DNA from: JBHEMT01 sp046262435
Lineage (GTDB): Bacteria > Chloroflexota > Dormibacteria > Aeolococcales > Aeolococcaceae
Length of the DNA: 45,562 bases
Direction of reading: 5' to 3'
Assembly (NCBI GenBank): GCA_046262435.1
Contig: JBHEMT010000036.1
Coordinates: 1 to 45,562, forward strand
Shown here: in pieces, positions 33,463 to 41,796 of the stretch
Position numbering within the stretch: position 1 is the stretch's first letter
How the letters are laid out: every line of letters starts with the position of its first letter
Notes under the pieces: model-generated
The model's database searches: none
What the model was told of the DNA's origin: nothing
The model's input: the letters and a program-made list of their open reading frames with translations, nothing else
Position numbers and translations under genes: made by a program

Positions 33463-33875
33463 GACGCCCCGCGGCGCCGCCTTGGACTCGCCGGGGCGGG
33501 AGGCGGAGTGGTGACCGGGTCGTCAGCGACCAGCTCGATGATCGCCATCGCCGCGCCGTCGCCATGTCGGGGGCCGAGCCGGTAGATCCGGGTGTAGCCA
33601 CCCGGGCGATTGCGGAAGCGCTCGACGTAGGTGCCGAAGAGGCGGGTCCGCGCCTCGCGGTCCTGGACCATGTTCGCGACCCGGCGGTGGGCATGGACGT
33701 CGGCGGGCTTGGCGTCGGTGATCACCCGCTCCACCCAGCGGCGGAGCTCCTTGGCCTTGGCCTCCGTGGTGGTGATGCGGCCGTGACGGAGCAGGGCTCC
33801 GATTTGGGTGCGCGTCAGCGCGATCCGCTGGTCGGAGGTGCGGCCGAACTTGCGGCCTGCCTTGCGATGACGCAT
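33459..33875 (-). CDS. rplQ: 50S ribosomal protein L17
   Basis: 138 aa: MRHRKAGRKFGRTSDQRIALTRTQIGALLRHGRITTTEAKAKELRRWVERVI and a GGYTRIYRLGPRHGDGAAMAIIELV block. A Pro/Arg-rich C-terminal tail of about 20 residues follows the core. The stop overlaps truA (ATGA). Last classical gene of the alpha operon, 19 nt after rpoA. Confidence 0.97.
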   Translation of the reverse strand: MRHRKAGRKFGRTSDQRIALTRTQIGALLRHGRITTTEAKAKELRRWVERVITDAKPADVHAHRRVANMVQDREARTRLFGTYVERFRNRPGGYTRIYRLGPRHGDGAAMAIIELVADDPVTTPPPAPASPRRRRGAS

Positions 33876-33894
33876 GGTGTTCCTGTCCTGCCCC

Positions 33895-34866
33895 TTACGG
33901 GCGAGCCGGCTGGAAGAGCGTCTCGAGCTCTTCCGCGGTCACGAGGTTGCGCTCCAGCAGCTTCTCGCGAATCTCGTCGAGCGACTTGGCGCCAAAGTTG
34001 CGCAGGGTGAGCAGCTCCTCCTGCTTCATCGCCACCAGCTGCCCGACCTTGGTCACGTCATTGGCCTTGAGGCAGTTGAGGGCGCGGACCGAGAGCTCGA
34101 GGTCCTCCACAGGGGTGTCCGCAAGCCGGCTCGGGATGTCGTTGCCGCGCTTGGGCTGCTGCACCGGGGCGGCGAGGTTGTCACCGAAGCGCACAAAAAG
34201 GTCGAGATGCTGGGTGAACAGACTGGCGGCGCGGCTGACCGCCTCGACCGGCTCCACGGTGCCGTCGGTCCAGACCTCGACGAGCAGTTTGTCCCACTCC
34301 GTCTCCTGCCCGACGCGAGTCTTCTCCACCGAGAAGTTGGCCTTGCGAACCGGAGTGAAGATGGCGTCGATGGGAATCTGCCCGATCGGCTGACCCTCGC
34401 GCTTGTTGCGGTCGGCGGTGACGTAGCCCTTCCCCTGCTCAACCGTCAACTCCATGCGAATCGATGCCTTGGCACCGTCGAGGGTGCAGATATGCAGGTC
34501 GGGGTTGCGCACCTCGACGTCGCTGGGGCACTCGATGTCGGCCGCGGTCACCTCGCGCGCCCCGCGCACCTCGAGGGTGCAGCGCACCGGCTCCGAGCTG
34601 TGGCAGACCACGTTGAGACCCTTGATGTTGAGCAGAATCTCGGTCACGTCCTCCTTGACGTGCTCGATGGTCGAGAACTCGTGACTGACCCCGTCAATCG
34701 ACACCGAGGTGACGGCTGCCCCGGGCAGCGAGGATAGGAGCACCCGCCGCAGCGAGTTGCCCAGGGTCACGCCGAAACCGGGCTCGAGGGGCTCGATCTC
34801 GAACTTGCCGTAGTCCTGAGAGGTCTCGACCTCGCGAACGGCTGGAGTGTGGGAAATATCGACCAT
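33895..34866 (-). CDS. rpoA: RNA polymerase alpha subunit
   Basis: 323 aa with both domains: the assembly NTD (KFEIEPLEPGFGVTLGNSLRRVLLSSLPGAAVTSVSIDGV) and a C-terminal DNA/activator-binding domain (about 245-315; LNCLKANDVTKVGQLVAMKQEELLTLRNFGAKSLDEI). There is a 96-nt spacer to rpsD, larger than most in this operon. A Shine-Dalgarno-like GAGAGG lies unusually far (about 13 nt) upstream of the ATG. Confidence 0.98.
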   Translation of the reverse strand: MVDISHTPAVREVETSQDYGKFEIEPLEPGFGVTLGNSLRRVLLSSLPGAAVTSVSIDGVSHEFSTIEHVKEDVTEILLNIKGLNVVCHSSEPVRCTLEVRGAREVTAADIECPSDVEVRNPDLHICTLDGAKASIRMELTVEQGKGYVTADRNKREGQPIGQIPIDAIFTPVRKANFSVEKTRVGQETEWDKLLVEVWTDGTVEPVEAVSRAASLFTQHLDLFVRFGDNLAAPVQQPKRGNDIPSRLADTPVEDLELSVRALNCLKANDVTKVGQLVAMKQEELLTLRNFGAKSLDEIREKLLERNLVTAEELETLFQPARP

Positions 34867-34962
34867 GGGTGGAAACGCCTCTCTTCAAGGAAGTCGCGCG
34901 TCCGCGGCAGGGGTCTGGGCTGGGTGTGGGGCCGGTGCGCCGTCGCGCGCCTCGCGAAAAAA

Positions 34963-35592
34963 CTAGCGGCTGTAGTACTCGACGATCAGCTGCTCGTCGA
35001 TGATCAACTCCATCTCGGTGCGCTCTGGAAGGCGGACAACGGTGCCGGTGAGGGCCGACCCGTCGAGAAGCAGCCAGTCCGGAACCGCCCGCTGGGCAAC
35101 CAGCTCCTGCGACTGCTCGATCTTGTCGAGCTTGCGGGAACGCTCGCGCACGCCCACCACGTCACCTGGGCGCAGCTGGGCTGAGGGGACGTTCTGCGTG
35201 CGACCGTTGACGGTGAAATGGCGCTGGGTAATCAGGATCCGGGCCTCGCGCCTGGAGTGCGCCAATCCGAGCCGGTAGACAATGTTGTCGAGACGCCGCT
35301 CCAGCTGTTGCAGCATCACCGTGCCGGTGACCCCGGTCGACCGCTCGGCCTTCTCAAAGTAGTGCCGGAACTGCACCTCGAGCACGCCGTAGATCCGTCG
35401 AGCGCGCTGCTTGGCGCGCAGCTGGAGCCCGAAGTCGGACACCTTGCGGCGACGGGCAAGACCGTGCATGCCGGGGATCACACCGTTCCGCCGGTCGAAG
35501 GTGCAGTTGGTCAGGCACTTTTCGCCCTTGAGGTAGAGCTTGGCGCCTTCCCGCCGGCAGAGCCGGCAACGGGGTCCGTGTTGGTTGGCCAT
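34963..35592 (-). CDS. rpsD: 30S ribosomal protein S4 (zinc-binding type)
   Basis: 209 aa starting MANQHGPRCRLCRREG. Four cysteines (CRLC, then KCLTNC) form the C+ zinc site lost in many other S4 copies. The S4 RNA-binding domain follows (RLDNIVYRLGLAHSRREARILITQRHFTVNG). The ATG at 35592 is chosen over the open frame to 35655. A run of six T follows directly after the TAG stop, but no hairpin precedes it closely. Confidence 0.96.
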   Translation of the reverse strand: MANQHGPRCRLCRREGAKLYLKGEKCLTNCTFDRRNGVIPGMHGLARRRKVSDFGLQLRAKQRARRIYGVLEVQFRHYFEKAERSTGVTGTVMLQQLERRLDNIVYRLGLAHSRREARILITQRHFTVNGRTQNVPSAQLRPGDVVGVRERSRKLDKIEQSQELVAQRAVPDWLLLDGSALTGTVVRLPERTEMELIIDEQLIVEYYSR

Positions 35593-35611
35593 GTGTGTGT
35601 GTGCTGCTCCG

Positions 35612-36007
35612 CTAGACCCGACGCCGCTTGGGCGGTCGGCAGCCGTTGTGGGCAATGGGGGTGATGTCGGTGATCGCGGTCACCTCCAGGCCGCTGGCCT
35701 GAATCGAGCGAATGGCGGCCTCGCGCCCGGAGCCAGGGCCCTTGACGAACACCTCAACCTGCTTGAGACCGTGCTCCATGGCGCGGCGGGCCGCGGTCTC
35801 GGCAGTGGTCTGGGCCGCGAAGGGGGTGCTCTTGCGCGAGCCCTTGAACCCCTGGGCGCCTGCCGATCCCCAGGCGATCACGTTGCCCTGGGGGTCGGTG
35901 AGGCTGACGATGGTGTTGTTGAACGTCGCCAGGATGTGGGCGTGTCCAACCGTGATGTTCTTCTTCTCCCGCCGCCGGGTGCGGACGACCTTCTTCTTCT
36001 TAGCCAC
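35612..36007 (-). CDS. rpsK: 30S ribosomal protein S11
   Basis: 131 aa, GTG start. A Lys/Arg-rich N-terminus (AKKKKVVRTRRREKKNI) is followed by AHILATFNNTIVSLTDPQGNVIAWGSAG and a C-terminus ITDITPIAHNGCRPPKRRRV, all typical. Part of the 30S platform; 12 nt after rpsM. Confidence 0.97.
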   Translation of the reverse strand: MAKKKKVVRTRRREKKNITVGHAHILATFNNTIVSLTDPQGNVIAWGSAGAQGFKGSRKSTPFAAQTTAETAARRAMEHGLKQVEVFVKGPGSGREAAIRSIQASGLEVTAITDITPIAHNGCRPPKRRRV

Positions 36008-36019
36008 GTCTCTTACCTG

Positions 36020-36400
36020 CTACTTCTTCTTGCGCTTGGCGGCGATCGTCTTCTTGGGTCCGCGCCGGGTGCGCGCGTTGGTCCGGGTGCGCTGGCCGCG
36101 CACGGGAAGACCGCGCCGGTGGCGCAGTCCACGGTAGGTGCCGATCTCCATCAGTCGCTTGATATTGAGCGCGATCTGACGGCGCAGGTCGCCCTCGACC
36201 CGGCCCTGCAGCTGCTTGGCGATGATGTCGCGCAGCCGGCCCACCTGGGCGTCGGTGAGGTCGCGGGTGCGCAACTCGGGGGAGATGCCGGCCAGGGTGA
36301 GCAGGCGTCTGGCCGTCGTCGGTCCGATCCCAAAGATGTAGGTCAACGAGATCTCGATGTGCTTGTCACGGGGAACGTCGACCCCGGCGATACGTGCCAC
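36020..36400 (-). CDS. rpsM: 30S ribosomal protein S13
   Basis: 126 aa, GTG start (ARIAGVDVPRDKHIEISLTYIFGIGPTTARRLL). The C-terminal GLPVRGQRTRTNARTRRGPKKTIAAKRKKK tail contacts P-site tRNA. Follows rpmJ by 9 nt. Confidence 0.97.
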   Translation of the reverse strand: MARIAGVDVPRDKHIEISLTYIFGIGPTTARRLLTLAGISPELRTRDLTDAQVGRLRDIIAKQLQGRVEGDLRRQIALNIKRLMEIGTYRGLRHRRGLPVRGQRTRTNARTRRGPKKTIAAKRKKK

Positions 36401-36409
36401 CTGGCTCCC

Positions 36410-36523
36410 TTATCCCTGCCGCTGCTTGTGCTTCGGGTTCTCGCAGATCACGCGCACGGCGCCGTGGCGCTTGATCACCTTGCAGCGCTCACAGATCTTC
36501 TTCACCGAAGCCCGAACCTTCAT
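36410..36523 (-). CDS. rpmJ: 50S ribosomal protein L36
   Basis: A 37-aa gene easily missed by length cut-offs: MKVRASVKKICERCKVIKRH then GAVRVICENPKHKQRQG. The zinc ligands C11, C14, C27 and H32 are intact, so this is the zinc-binding form. It lies between infA and rpsM on the minus strand, the usual order. ATG start, TAA stop. Confidence 0.96.
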   Translation of the reverse strand: MKVRASVKKICERCKVIKRHGAVRVICENPKHKQRQG

Positions 36524-36546
36524 CTCGTCCTGTCGTCCCTGGTGCC

Positions 36547-36795
36547 TTAGGCAAGTCGCTGAAGGATCCGCCCCCGACCGGGATCGGCCGTGGACAGCTC
36601 CACGGAGACCCGGTCACCCGGGAGGATGCGGACCGCCTGGAGGCGCGCCTTCCCTGCCGGGTGGGCAAGAACCTTGTGGCCGTTGTCGAGCTCGACCCGG
36701 TAGAGCGCATTGGGAAGGGGCTCGATGACCCTCCCGATCAGCGGCTCATTGCTCCCGCTCATCGGGCGCGCCGAATCTGCCCGGCGGGCAGCCAC
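36547..36795 (-). CDS. infA: Translation initiation factor IF-1
   Basis: Small OB-fold factor that blocks the A site during initiation: IGRVIEPLPNALYRVELDNGHKVLAHPAGKARLQAVRILPGDRVSVELS. Two starts are possible. The GTG at 36795 gives 82 aa and lies 8 nt after a TATACT hexamer, the arrangement expected of a leaderless mRNA. The ATG at 36762 gives 71 aa, the usual IF-1 length, but has no Shine-Dalgarno. The longer form adds 11 Arg/Ala-rich residues. Confidence 0.94.
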   Translation of the reverse strand: MAARRADSARPMSGSNEPLIGRVIEPLPNALYRVELDNGHKVLAHPAGKARLQAVRILPGDRVSVELSTADPGRGRILQRLA

Positions 36796-36803
36796 AAAGA
36801 AGA

Positions 36804-36809
36804 AGTATA
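36804..36809 (-). promoter_or_regulatory. -10 box TATACT of infA
   Basis: TATACT ends 8 nt before the infA GTG (36795). It would provide an internal promoter for infA-rpmJ-rpsM-rpsK-rpsD-rpoA within the superoperon, separated from map by 69 nt. Confidence 0.55.
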
Positions 36810-36864
36810 CCCGCTGGCGATCGGTGACCGCCGCGGCGGCCAGCCCGGTCGCCGGCTCCCCGGG

Positions 36865-37653
36865 TCAGGGCCGCTCATCGGGCTCCCCCGGCCGGGTGGT
36901 CAGCACCCGGGGACCGGCCTCGGTCACGGCCACGGTGTGCTCGAAGTAGCAGGCCAGCTTGCCGTCGTCAGTGGCGACCGTCCACTCGTCGGCGAGCACG
37001 TGGACCTCGTGGCTCCCAGTGCAGACCATTGGCTCGATCGCCAGGACGTAGCCCGCTTTGAGCTGGTTGCCGGTGCCCGGGGCCCCATAGTTGGGTACCT
37101 GGGGAGGCTCGTGCATGTCGCGGCCGATTCCATGGCCGACGTAGTTGCGGACCACCGAGTACCCCTGGCCCTCAACGAATGTCTGGACGGCATGGCCGAT
37201 GTCGCCGATGTGCCGTCCCGGCCGGGCCTGCTCGATCCCCAGGCGCAGCGCCTCCCGCGTGACCTCGACCAGCCGGGTGGTTTGCGGGGTGCGGGTGCCG
37301 GCTATCACGCTGCAGCCTGAGTCGGCCCACCAACCGTCGAGGATCAGTCCACAGTCGAGGGAGACAATGTCCCCGTCCTCGATCAGGCGAGGGCCGGGAA
37401 TGCCGTGGACCACCTCGTCGTTGACCGAGATGCAGATCGACTTGGGGAAGCCTCCGTAGCCGATGAAACCGGGCACGCAGCCGTGGTCGCGAATGAAGGT
37501 CTCCGCCTCACGGTCGATGTCGTCGGTGGTGATCCCGGGGCGGGTCAGGTCACGGAGGTGGCCGAGACACTCGCCGAGGATGCGCCCCGAGACGGTCATC
37601 TTCTCGACGTCGGCCGGCTTCTTCAGCCGGAACGCCTCCACCCTGGTGGCCAT
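36865..37653 (-). CDS. map: Methionine aminopeptidase, type I
   Basis: Removes the N-terminal Met from nascent proteins. The 262-aa protein shows the two-metal site: DGDIVSLDCGLILDGWWADSGCS with the two Asp ligands, GHGIGRDMHEPPQVPNYG with the His ligand, and the Glu ligands in LAIEPMV and CYFEHTVAVTE. Its ATG shares one base with the adk stop (TGATG). Confidence 0.96.
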   Translation of the reverse strand: MATRVEAFRLKKPADVEKMTVSGRILGECLGHLRDLTRPGITTDDIDREAETFIRDHGCVPGFIGYGGFPKSICISVNDEVVHGIPGPRLIEDGDIVSLDCGLILDGWWADSGCSVIAGTRTPQTTRLVEVTREALRLGIEQARPGRHIGDIGHAVQTFVEGQGYSVVRNYVGHGIGRDMHEPPQVPNYGAPGTGNQLKAGYVLAIEPMVCTGSHEVHVLADEWTVATDDGKLACYFEHTVAVTEAGPRVLTTRPGEPDERP

Positions 37654-38237
37654 CAGGCGACCGGCGCCGGTGGCTCGCTGAGCACCACGTCGATGCGCTC
37701 GCTCACCTCCTCGATGGTCCCATCACCGTCCAGGTGCTCGACCCGGGTACCGCGCTTGGCGTAGTAGTCCAGGACCGGAAAGGTCTCGGCGTCGTAGACC
37801 GCCAGTCGTGAGGTGACCGTGGCCAGGCTGTCATCCTTGCGACCGTCGATCTCGGCGCGGCGCTTGAGCCTGGCGAACACCTTGTCCTCGGGCACCAGCA
37901 GGTGGAGCACGATGTCCACCGGCATGTGCCGTTGCTCGAGCACCTCGTCGAGGGCGCGTGCCTGCTCAACAGTGCGGGGAAAACCGTCGAGCAGCACCCC
38001 CTGGGCGGCGTCGTCCGCCTCCAGCCGGCTGACGATCACCTTGAGCATGAGGTCGTCCGAGACCAGGCCGCCGTGCTCCATGATCGGCTGCACCTCGCGT
38101 CCCAGCTCAGTGCCCTGGGTCACCTCGCGGCGCAGCATGTCGCCGGTACCGACGTGGAGCAGCCCAAAGCGCTCGCTGACGTGCGCGGCCTGGGTGCCCT
38201 TGCCGCTTCCGGGCCGGCCGAAGAGGACGGCGATCAT
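37653..38237 (-). CDS. adk: Adenylate kinase
   Basis: Interconverts ATP + AMP and 2 ADP. The 194-aa protein is the short form: P-loop GRPGSGKGT (usual GPPGAGKGT, so the first Pro is Arg here), HVGTGDMLRREV, LLDGFPRTVEQA and RLKRRAEIDGRKDDS in place of the long zinc-type LID. Overlaps secY by 4 bp upstream and map by 1 bp downstream. Confidence 0.96.
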   Translation of the reverse strand: MIAVLFGRPGSGKGTQAAHVSERFGLLHVGTGDMLRREVTQGTELGREVQPIMEHGGLVSDDLMLKVIVSRLEADDAAQGVLLDGFPRTVEQARALDEVLEQRHMPVDIVLHLLVPEDKVFARLKRRAEIDGRKDDSLATVTSRLAVYDAETFPVLDYYAKRGTRVEHLDGDGTIEEVSERIDVVLSEPPAPVA

Positions 38238-39550
38238 CGGATGAAGCCGCGGTACTGCCGCATCATCAGCTGAGTCTCGATCTGCTTCATGGTGTCAAGC
38301 GCCACGCCGACGACGATCAGGATCGCAGTGCCGCCCAGGTAGAGCTGGCTCGCTGAGGTGCCGGTGACCTTGGCGGTGACCAGGGGCAGGACCACGGTGA
38401 TCACCGCCAGGAAGAGCGCGCCTGCCAGGGTGATTCTCCCCATCACCCGGCCGAGGTACTGAGCGGTACTCGGCCCGGGCCTGATCCCGGGGATGAAGGT
38501 CGACTGCTTCTTGAGGTTGTCGGCAACATCGTTCGGGTCGAACACGACGGACGTGTAGAAGTAGGTGAAGCCGAGGATGAGCACGAAGTAGAGGACGTTG
38601 TAGAGGAGGTCGGGCGCGAGGCTGGGACCGTTGGGCTGCCAGTTGCTGGTGATCCAGCGTGCCGCGTTGCCGACCACGCCCCCAGTGGTCGAGAAGAAGT
38701 TGGCGAAGATTTGCGGGAAGGCCATGATCGACAGTGCGAAGATGATCGGGATGACCCCAGCGGTGTTGACCCGCAACGGAAGCGTGTTGCGCCGCCCCTG
38801 CGTGGCCAGGCCCGACCGCGGATTCAGCACCCGTTGTGCCGACTGCACCGGGATCTTCCGCTGCGCCTGCTGCACGTAGATGATGCCCGCGGTCACCGCG
38901 ACAGCGATCAGGGCAAAGACGAGGGCGCCGATGATCCTGCCCCCGCCACCCCCCTGAACGTACGAGAGTGCGGCGCCTGGCAGGCGGCCGATGATGCCAG
39001 CAAAGATGATCAGCGACACCCCGTTGCTCACCCCGTACTCGGTGATCAGCTCGCCCAGCCACATCAGCCCGATCGTCCCCGCGGCGAGGACCACCATGAT
39101 GGTGAGCACCGAGCCCGTTGTCGGGGTGGTGAGGATCTGACGGCTCTCGAGCAGCTTGGTCAGGCCGTACGCCTGGACCGCGGCGAGGGGAACGGTCAGC
39201 CACCGGGTGTAGCGGTTGATCTTCTTGCGGCCCTGCTCCCCCTCCTTGCTGACCTCCTTGAGGCGCGTGGAGACCACGGTCATCAGCTGCATGATGATCG
39301 TGGCGTTGATGTAGGGGTTGAGACCTTCGGCGACAATCGAGAAGTTGGAGAGGCCGCCGCCGCTGAACAGGTTGAGCAGATTGAGGAGGCTGTTCGATGC
39401 GAACAGATCGTGCAGCTTCACCGGGTCGGTCCCGGGGATGGGGACGCTGGCAAAGATGCGGAAGATCAGCAGCAAGCCGACGGTGAAGAGCAGCTTCTTG
39501 CGCAGCTCCGGGATGCGCATCGCCTTGCCGAGCGCCTCCAGCAGGTTCAC
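38234..39550 (-). CDS. secY: Preprotein translocase channel subunit SecY
   Basis: 438-aa ten-TM channel protein. PIPGTDP follows TM1 and the plug region is FSGGGLSNFSIVAEGLNPYINATIIMQLM. The cytoplasmic loop carrying RRNTLPLRVNTAGVIPIIFA and the FDPNDVADNLKKQSTFIPGIRPG segment are family features. Works with the SecA encoded at 24-27 kb. Overlaps rplO and adk by 4 bp each. Confidence 0.97.
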   Translation of the reverse strand: MNLLEALGKAMRIPELRKKLLFTVGLLLIFRIFASVPIPGTDPVKLHDLFASNSLLNLLNLFSGGGLSNFSIVAEGLNPYINATIIMQLMTVVSTRLKEVSKEGEQGRKKINRYTRWLTVPLAAVQAYGLTKLLESRQILTTPTTGSVLTIMVVLAAGTIGLMWLGELITEYGVSNGVSLIIFAGIIGRLPGAALSYVQGGGGGRIIGALVFALIAVAVTAGIIYVQQAQRKIPVQSAQRVLNPRSGLATQGRRNTLPLRVNTAGVIPIIFALSIMAFPQIFANFFSTTGGVVGNAARWITSNWQPNGPSLAPDLLYNVLYFVLILGFTYFYTSVVFDPNDVADNLKKQSTFIPGIRPGPSTAQYLGRVMGRITLAGALFLAVITVVLPLVTAKVTGTSASQLYLGGTAILIVVGVALDTMKQIETQLMMRQYRGFIR

Positions 39551-40053
39551 TCGGTGGTCTCCGTCCCCCCGGCGCTGATGCCGGCTGCACCAGCGGCCAC
39601 CGGCGCACCGGTCTCGAGTAGTTCCACGCTGCCGCCCGCGGCCTCGACGGCGCTCCGCGCAGCAGCGGAAATGCGGTGGACCCGAACCGTCAGCCGCACC
39701 TTGAGCGCGCCCGAGCCGAGGATCTTCACCCCGTGGTCTCCGGAGCCGACCAGGCGGGCTGCTTTGAGTACGTCGACATCAACGGTGCTGCCCGCCTCGA
39801 AGCGATTGAGCTTGCCCAGGTTGACCGAGGCGTACTGCTTGCGGAAGCGGTTGTGAAACCCGCGCAGCTTGGGCAGCCGCTGCGCCAGCGGCATCTGACC
39901 TCCCTCGAAACCAACGGGAAGGTGCGAGGTACGCGCGAACTGGCCCTTCTGGCCCTTGCCGCAGGTCTTGCCCTGGCCCTGGCTGATTCCCCGGCCCAGC
40001 CGTCGGCGTTGCCTGCGGCTGCCCGCGGGGGCGGAGAGCTCGTGCAACTTCAC
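39547..40053 (-). CDS. rplO: 50S ribosomal protein L15
   Basis: 168 aa: MKLHELSAPAGSRRQRRRLGRGISQGQGKTCGKGQKGQ and GFEGGQMPLAQRLPKLRGF are diagnostic. A Gly/Ala/Thr-rich C-terminal tail of about 20 residues (TGAPVAAGAAGISAGGTETTE) exceeds the usual core. Overlaps rpmD and secY by 4 bp. Confidence 0.96.
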   Translation of the reverse strand: MKLHELSAPAGSRRQRRRLGRGISQGQGKTCGKGQKGQFARTSHLPVGFEGGQMPLAQRLPKLRGFHNRFRKQYASVNLGKLNRFEAGSTVDVDVLKAARLVGSGDHGVKILGSGALKVRLTVRVHRISAAARSAVEAAGGSVELLETGAPVAAGAAGISAGGTETTE

Positions 40054-40298
40054 TTGGTCTCCTTTCCGGTGCGCGACGCGGTGGAGTCGGCGAGCACGCG
40101 CATCCCCTCGGGGCTGTCGGCGGCAATGCCGTCGACGCTCACCAGGTGGCGCACCTTGTGAACCATCCCGCGGATCGCGTCCGAGGGCTCATGAACCACG
40201 GTGTGGTTCAGCTTCTTGAGGCCGAGCGCGGCCAGGGTTGCCTTCTGGTCCCTCGCGTAGCCGATGGAGCTCTTCCGATAGGTCACTCGAATGCTCAT
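40050..40298 (-). CDS. rpmD: 50S ribosomal protein L30
   Basis: 82 aa: SIRVTYRKSSIGYARDQKATLAALGLKKLNHTVVHEPSDAIRGMVHKVRHLVSV. Most bacterial L30 proteins are about 60 aa; the extra 20 or so residues form a polar C-terminal tail (ADSPEGMRVLADSTASRTGKETK). Overlaps rpsE and rplO by 4 bp. Confidence 0.94.
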   Translation of the reverse strand: MSIRVTYRKSSIGYARDQKATLAALGLKKLNHTVVHEPSDAIRGMVHKVRHLVSVDGIAADSPEGMRVLADSTASRTGKETK

Positions 40299-40864
40299 GA
40301 CTGAGGCACCTCCTCACGGCCGAGCATCACTCCCGCCCGGCGGCGACCCACGATCTGCTCGGGTCGCTTGCCGCGGACCTCGGCGACGTCCTGCAGGGTG
40401 CGCATCGCGGAGAGTGCGCCCACGGTGGCGCGGACCACGTTGATCGGGTTGTTGGTTCCCAGGGACTTGGTGAGGATGTCGTGAATACCCGCGGCCTCCA
40501 CGACGGCGCGCATCGCGCCGCCGCTGATCACCCCGGTTCCAGGCACGGCGGGCTTGAGCATCACCTTGGCGGCGCCGACCTTGAAGCGGAGCTCGTGGGG
40601 AATCGTCCGGCCGACCATCGGGATCGTGATCATGTTCTTCTTGGCCGCCTCGACACCCTTGCGAATCGCTTCAGGCACCTCTCCCGCCTTGCCCAGGCCG
40701 GCGCCGACGCGGCCCTGTCCGTCGCCAACCACGACCAGAGCGCTGAAGGAGAAGCGCCGCCCTCCCTTGACCACCTTGGCCACCCGGTTGAGCGAGACGA
40801 TCTTCTCCTGAAACTCGGAGTCGCGACCGCCCTGGTCGCGGCGGCTGTCCATGCGCATGCCCAT
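40295..40864 (-). CDS. rpsE: 30S ribosomal protein S5
   Basis: 189 aa with FQEKIVSLNRVAKVVKGGRRFSFSALVVVGDGQGRVGAGLGKAGEVPEAIRKGVE and GTGVISGGAMRAVVEAAGI. Several in-frame Met codons at the start (MGMRMDS) make the exact start uncertain by up to four residues. Two bases after rplR. Confidence 0.96.
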   Translation of the reverse strand: MGMRMDSRRDQGGRDSEFQEKIVSLNRVAKVVKGGRRFSFSALVVVGDGQGRVGAGLGKAGEVPEAIRKGVEAAKKNMITIPMVGRTIPHELRFKVGAAKVMLKPAVPGTGVISGGAMRAVVEAAGIHDILTKSLGTNNPINVVRATVGALSAMRTLQDVAEVRGKRPEQIVGRRRAGVMLGREEVPQS

Positions 40865-40866
40865 GC

Positions 40867-41235
40867 CTAAAACCTCAGTCCGGCGCCACGCGCCGCGTCG
40901 GCCAGGGCCTTGACCCGGCCGTGGTACAGGTAACCACCGCGGTCGAAGACCACGGCCTCGATGCCGGCGGCCTTGGCCCGCTCGGCGACGGCCTGGCCGA
41001 CCACACCGGCGGCACCCAGACCGGTCTTGCTGCCCAGTGAGCTCTTCAGGTCGGAGTCGATGCTCGATGCGGCCGCCACGGTGTGCCCGCGGGTGTCATC
41101 GATGACCTGGGCTGTGATGTGGTTGAGCGACCGGTACACCGCGAGACGGGGCCGGTCGGCGGTGCCGGTGATGTGCTTGCGAACCCGGCGGTGCCGCTTG
41201 TCGCGTGCGCCGCGCCGGTCGTGCTTCTTGAACAT
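40867..41235 (-). CDS. rplR: 50S ribosomal protein L18
   Basis: 122 aa: RRVRKHITGTADRPRLAVYRSLNHITAQVIDDTRGHTVAAASSID and a C-terminus VVFDRGGYLYHGRVKALADAARGAGLRF. Binds 5S rRNA with L5, encoded upstream in the same operon. Confidence 0.96.
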   Translation of the reverse strand: MFKKHDRRGARDKRHRRVRKHITGTADRPRLAVYRSLNHITAQVIDDTRGHTVAAASSIDSDLKSSLGSKTGLGAAGVVGQAVAERAKAAGIEAVVFDRGGYLYHGRVKALADAARGAGLRF

Positions 41236-41238
41236 GCC

Positions 41239-41790
41239 TTACTTGCCCTTTCCGGCCTTGCCGGACTTGCCGGCCTTACGGCGCAGCTTCTCACCCCGGT
41301 ACAGCACTCCCTTCCCCTTGTAGGGCTCGGGCTTGCGGAAGGACCGGATCTTGGCGGCGACCTGGCCGACCACTTCCTTGTTGGGGCCGGTGACCGAGAT
41401 CTGGGTGGGCACCGGGACGTTGATGGTTACGCCCGCAGGCGGGCTGTAGCGGATCGGATGCGAGTAGCCGAGCAGAAGCACAAGATCATTCCCCTGCTTC
41501 GAGGCGCGGAAGCCCACGCCCACCAGGTCGAGATTCCGGGTGAACCCCTTGCTCACCCCCTCGACCATGTTGGCCACCAGCGTCCGCGTGAGTCCGTGCA
41601 GCGAGCGATGCTGGGCGGAGTCGGTGGGGCGCTCGACGTGGAGGACCCCCTCCTCGACGACGATCTTCATTGCCGGAGGCAGGCTGCGCTCCAGGGTGCC
41701 CATCCCGCCCTTGACGGTCACGTGGCTCCCCTGGCTCACCACCTCGACCCCGGAGGGGAGTTGTACGGGGAGACGTCCGATTCTCGACAC
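41239..41790 (-). CDS. rplF: 50S ribosomal protein L6
   Basis: 183 aa, GTG start: SRIGRLPVQLPSGVEVVSQGSHVTVKGGMGTLERSLP, VEGVSKGFTRNLDLVGVGFRA and SVTGPNKEVVGQVAAKIRSFRKPEPYKGKGVLYRGE. A Lys/Gly tail (KLRRKAGKSGKAGKGK) follows the usual end. Confidence 0.97.
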   Translation of the reverse strand: MSRIGRLPVQLPSGVEVVSQGSHVTVKGGMGTLERSLPPAMKIVVEEGVLHVERPTDSAQHRSLHGLTRTLVANMVEGVSKGFTRNLDLVGVGFRASKQGNDLVLLLGYSHPIRYSPPAGVTINVPVPTQISVTGPNKEVVGQVAAKIRSFRKPEPYKGKGVLYRGEKLRRKAGKSGKAGKGK

Positions 41791-41796
41791 GGCCGC

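Noticed and set aside
34957..34962. Run of six T directly after the rpsD stop as an intrinsic terminator
   Set aside because: No GC-rich stem immediately precedes it; the nearest possible stem lies about 20 nt upstream inside the coding sequence, and rpoA should be co-transcribed.
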